DNA of 8,314 bases. Source: Clostridiales bacterium (GTDB lineage Bacteria; Bacillota; Clostridia; Christensenellales; CAG-917). A program made the translations under genes and the position numbers. Below are positions 6,793 to 8,314 of the stretch, piece after piece. The notes below the pieces were generated by a model that made no database searches, was not told the origin of the DNA, and worked only from the letters and a program-made list of their open reading frames with translations. The stretch is from the NCBI GenBank assembly GCA_012800805.1, contig JAAZIO010000038.1:1-8314 (forward strand), in the 5' to 3' direction. The first letter of the stretch is position 1. Each line of letters opens with the position of its first letter.

Positions 6793-8036
6793 AAAGATAC
6801 GCCCTTATTGGAAAAAGCCTGCCTCACACCTTGTCGCCCAAAATCTACGCTCTTTTGGGGCTTAGTTACGAGGCGGTTGAACTGAAAGAGGATGAGCTTG
6901 AATCCTTTTTGAAAAATTGCCCATATGATGGGTTTAACGTTACCATACCATATAAAAAAGCGGTAATGGCGTATCTTGACCATATCGACCCCGAAGCCGA
7001 AAGGATAGGTGCAGTAAACACAGTTGTGGTTAAAGGCGGCAGGCTTTACGGCTATAACACCGATATTTTCGGCATGGAGCGCTCGATACCCAAAAAAGCG
7101 GTTGAGGGCAAAGACGCGATTATTCTGGGAAGCGGCGGCACATCTCTTACGGCGGAGAGGTTTTTAATTAAATACGGGGCAAAGCATATCTACAAAGTGT
7201 CAAGAAGCGGGCCTATAAACTATGAAAACATCTACAATCTTTGCGGCGCCAAGGTTTTGATAAACACAACCCCTGTCGGAATGTATCCTGACATAAAAAG
7301 AGCCCCCGTTGACATAAAGCGGCTAAGGGGAGTTGAATTTGTCTTTGACGCCGTATATAACCCTATAAGAACAAGGCTGATACTTGACTGCATGGAAATG
7401 AAAATCGAGTGCTCGGGCGGACTTGACATGCTTTTAAATCAAGCCTTTAAGGCGGCTGAGCTATACACGGGTGAGCCGCTAAAAGATGATATTAAATATA
7501 ACGCCGCGCTTACGCTTAGAAAGGATTTTGAAAACATAGCGCTTATCGGCATGCCGTCATCGGGGAAGAGCTCGCTGGCAAGGGAACTTGACAAAATTAC
7601 GGGCAGGGAAATTGTCGACACCGACGAACTTGTTGAAAAAAAAGCAGGCCTTAAAATACCCGAAATATTTGAAAAACTGGGCGAGGAGAAATTCAGAGAC
7701 CTTGAGGAGGAGGCGGTTGAGGAGGCATGCTCTAAAAAAGGGGTTATAATATCCACCGGCGGCGGGGCGGTAACAAGGGAGCAAAACATAAAAAACCTTA
7801 AAGGCTGCGGCGTTGTCTTTCTAATAAAAAGAGACGCAGCGCCAAACACATCAGGAAGACCTCTTCTTACTAAAGACGGCGCCTATGAAAGACTTAAAAA
7901 AGAGCGCGAGTCGCTATATCAAAAAGCGAGGGACTTTGAGGTTTTAAACAACGATACCTTGCAGGGCGCCGCAAAACGAATATGGGATTTGTTTTTAGAA
8001 CACATAAAAAAGCAGGTTAAGATAAATCTTATATAA
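6789..8036 (+). CDS. aroE-aroK: Fused shikimate dehydrogenase (AroE) - shikimate kinase (AroK)
   Basis: One 415-residue chain holds two consecutive pathway enzymes. Residues 1-245 are shikimate dehydrogenase (3-dehydroshikimate to shikimate): HTLSP (13-17, shikimate site, with Thr where Ser is usual), NVTIPYK with catalytic Lys56, GAVNT with Asn77, GYNTD with Asp92, the GSGGTS nucleotide loop (114-119), and GLDMLLNQAF with Gln218. Residues about 248-405 are shikimate kinase (shikimate to shikimate 3-phosphate with ATP): Walker A GMPSSGKSS (254-262), VDTDE with Asp277 and Asp279, GEEKFRDLE with Arg303, STGGGAV (322-328), and RPLL (357-360) in the lid. All main catalytic residues of both halves are present and the linker is only a few residues. 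It is the last gene of the cluster and overlaps pheA by four bases, so the pair is probably translated together. I see no frameshift or stop at the domain junction. Confidence 0.95.
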   Translation: MKRYALIGKSLPHTLSPKIYALLGLSYEAVELKEDELESFLKNCPYDGFNVTIPYKKAVMAYLDHIDPEAERIGAVNTVVVKGGRLYGYNTDIFGMERSIPKKAVEGKDAIILGSGGTSLTAERFLIKYGAKHIYKVSRSGPINYENIYNLCGAKVLINTTPVGMYPDIKRAPVDIKRLRGVEFVFDAVYNPIRTRLILDCMEMKIECSGGLDMLLNQAFKAAELYTGEPLKDDIKYNAALTLRKDFENIALIGMPSSGKSSLARELDKITGREIVDTDELVEKKAGLKIPEIFEKLGEEKFRDLEEEAVEEACSKKGVIISTGGGAVTREQNIKNLKGCGVVFLIKRDAAPNTSGRPLLTKDGAYERLKKERESLYQKARDFEVLNNDTLQGAAKRIWDLFLEHIKKQVKINLI

Positions 8037-8072
8037 ACAAAATTTTATGCAATTAAAAATTCGATTTTATAA

Positions 8073-8103
8073 TAAATAAATCATAAATTGCGTGATTTAT
8101 TTA
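8073..8103. repeat. 11-bp perfect inverted repeat
   Basis: TAAATAAATCA (8073-8083) and TGATTTATTTA (8093-8103) are exact reverse complements around a 9-base loop. It begins 37 bases after the aroE-aroK stop codon. The stem is nearly all A-T and is followed by CCGCC rather than T, so it would be a poor intrinsic terminator; it could protect the 3' end of the message or bind a protein. Its right arm is also the start of the duplicated block. Confidence 0.65.
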
Positions 8104-8160
8104 CCGCCTTTAACATCAACTCATTTTAAGCAATATAGACGCTTAAAATAAAAAAGCTAT
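8084..8160. repeat. Noncoding duplicated block, copy 1
   Basis: By hand, 8084-8109 matches copy 2 (8195-8220) at 21 of 26 positions, sharing TGATTTAT and TACCGCCT. Further on, GCAA-n3-AGACGCT (8130-8143) and an A-rich tract ending in AAAAAGCTA are shared too. The middle is unrelated or rearranged, and copy 2 is about nine bases shorter there. The inverted repeat ATTTTAAGC / GCTTAAAAT (8123-8131 and 8141-8149) lies within this copy. Confidence 0.55.
8123..8149. repeat. 9-bp perfect inverted repeat within copy 1
   Basis: ATTTTAAGC (8123-8131) and GCTTAAAAT (8141-8149) are exact reverse complements around a 9-base loop AATATAGAC. An A-rich run follows on the plus strand. Loop length equals that of the inverted repeat at 8073-8103. 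Confidence 0.6.
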
Positions 8161-8185
8161 GTTGAATTGAGGATAATTATTAAAA

Positions 8186-8209
8186 ATTGTCTTATTTATT
8201 GTCTGATTT
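8186..8209. repeat. Tandem pair of 12-base units
   Basis: ATTGTCTTATTT (8186-8197) is followed directly by ATTGTCTGATTT (8198-8209), differing at one base. Part of the first unit, GTCTTATTT (8189-8197), is also the exact reverse complement of AAATAAGAC (8234-8242), so the left edge of copy 2 can fold onto its AGAC motif. Confidence 0.6.
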
Positions 8210-8260
8210 ATCTACCGCCTGATCTTTTTATGCAAATAAGACGCTAAATAAAAAGCTAAA
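8195..8260. repeat. Noncoding duplicated block, copy 2
   Basis: Partner of the block at 8084-8160. It keeps TGATTTAT, TACCGCCT (8213-8220), GCAA-n3-AGACGCT (8232-8245) and AAATAAAAAGCTA (8246-8258) in the same order and orientation. The offset between copies is 111 bases at the left motif and 102 bases at the AGACGCT motif. Confidence 0.55.
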
Positions 8261-8314
8261 TTTAATGAATATGTTTATTTGCTTAATGGGCGTAAAAGAT
8301 ATAAACTTAAACTA

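Larger units (their letters stand above)
8037..8314. other. AT-rich noncoding region after the cluster
   Basis: This stretch to the right edge is very AT-rich and holds no supported coding region. It contains a diverged duplicated block and several inverted repeats, listed separately. No hairpin followed by a clear T-run is present after the aroE-aroK stop, so I cannot point to a standard terminator for the operon. The AT-only hairpin at 8073-8103 is the nearest candidate. A short open frame starting at 8265 or 8271 runs off the edge without a ribosome binding site and is not called. Confidence 0.6.

Noticed and set aside
8084..8260. CRISPR array
   Set aside because: There are only two diverged copies, spaced over 100 bases apart with internal length differences, and no cas gene nearby.
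8265..8314. Open frame beginning ATG at 8265 or 8271 and running off the right edge
   Set aside because: It has only about 16 codons in view, no ribosome binding site and AT-rich composition, so there is no support for a gene.

Overview
The window is almost entirely one plus-strand gene cluster for aromatic amino acid biosynthesis. It carries most of the shikimate pathway together with the branches from chorismate to phenylalanine and tyrosine. The proteins look like those of Clostridia (Bacillota). Points in favour are a type I-beta DAHP synthase with an N-terminal ferredoxin-like domain, a short prephenate dehydrogenase without an ACT domain, a chorismate synthase of the RPSHAD / GGG-x-FSGR type, and a fused chorismate mutase-prephenate dehydratase. 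This assignment is from memory of the families and is not a database result. The genes have mixed base composition, while the gaps are strikingly A+T-rich. AT-rich spacers plus a broken gene would fit a host-associated lineage, but they do not prove it.

Layout: a rho-independent terminator-like hairpin (14-37) sits directly before aroF (DAHP synthase, 54-1082). It is followed by tyrA (1079-1948), aroB (1929-2966, interrupted by one in-frame TAA) and aroA (2963-4213). These four genes overlap one another by 4 to 20 bases. A 332-base AT-rich gap (4214-4545) follows; near its right end is a hairpin that reads as a terminator on the minus strand. Then come aroC (4546-5640), pheA (5659-6792) and an aroE-aroK fusion (6789-8036). 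The last 278 bases hold no supported gene but contain a diverged duplicated block with several inverted repeats.

Pathway: AroF makes DAHP from PEP and erythrose 4-phosphate, and AroB should cyclise it to 3-dehydroquinate. A dehydratase (AroD/AroQ, not in this window) would give 3-dehydroshikimate. The AroE half of the fusion then makes shikimate and its AroK half makes shikimate 3-phosphate. AroA and AroC carry this on to chorismate. PheA turns chorismate into prephenate and phenylpyruvate, and TyrA turns prephenate into 4-hydroxyphenylpyruvate. No trp gene, final aminotransferase or dedicated regulator is seen.

The points most worth a second look are the single nonsense codon in an otherwise intact aroB, the terminator that leaves no room for a promoter before aroF, the aroE-aroK fusion, the unusual signature residues in AroC, and the repeated noncoding block at the right end. 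I found no clear sign of a wholly new biological system; this is a largely conventional biosynthetic cluster.
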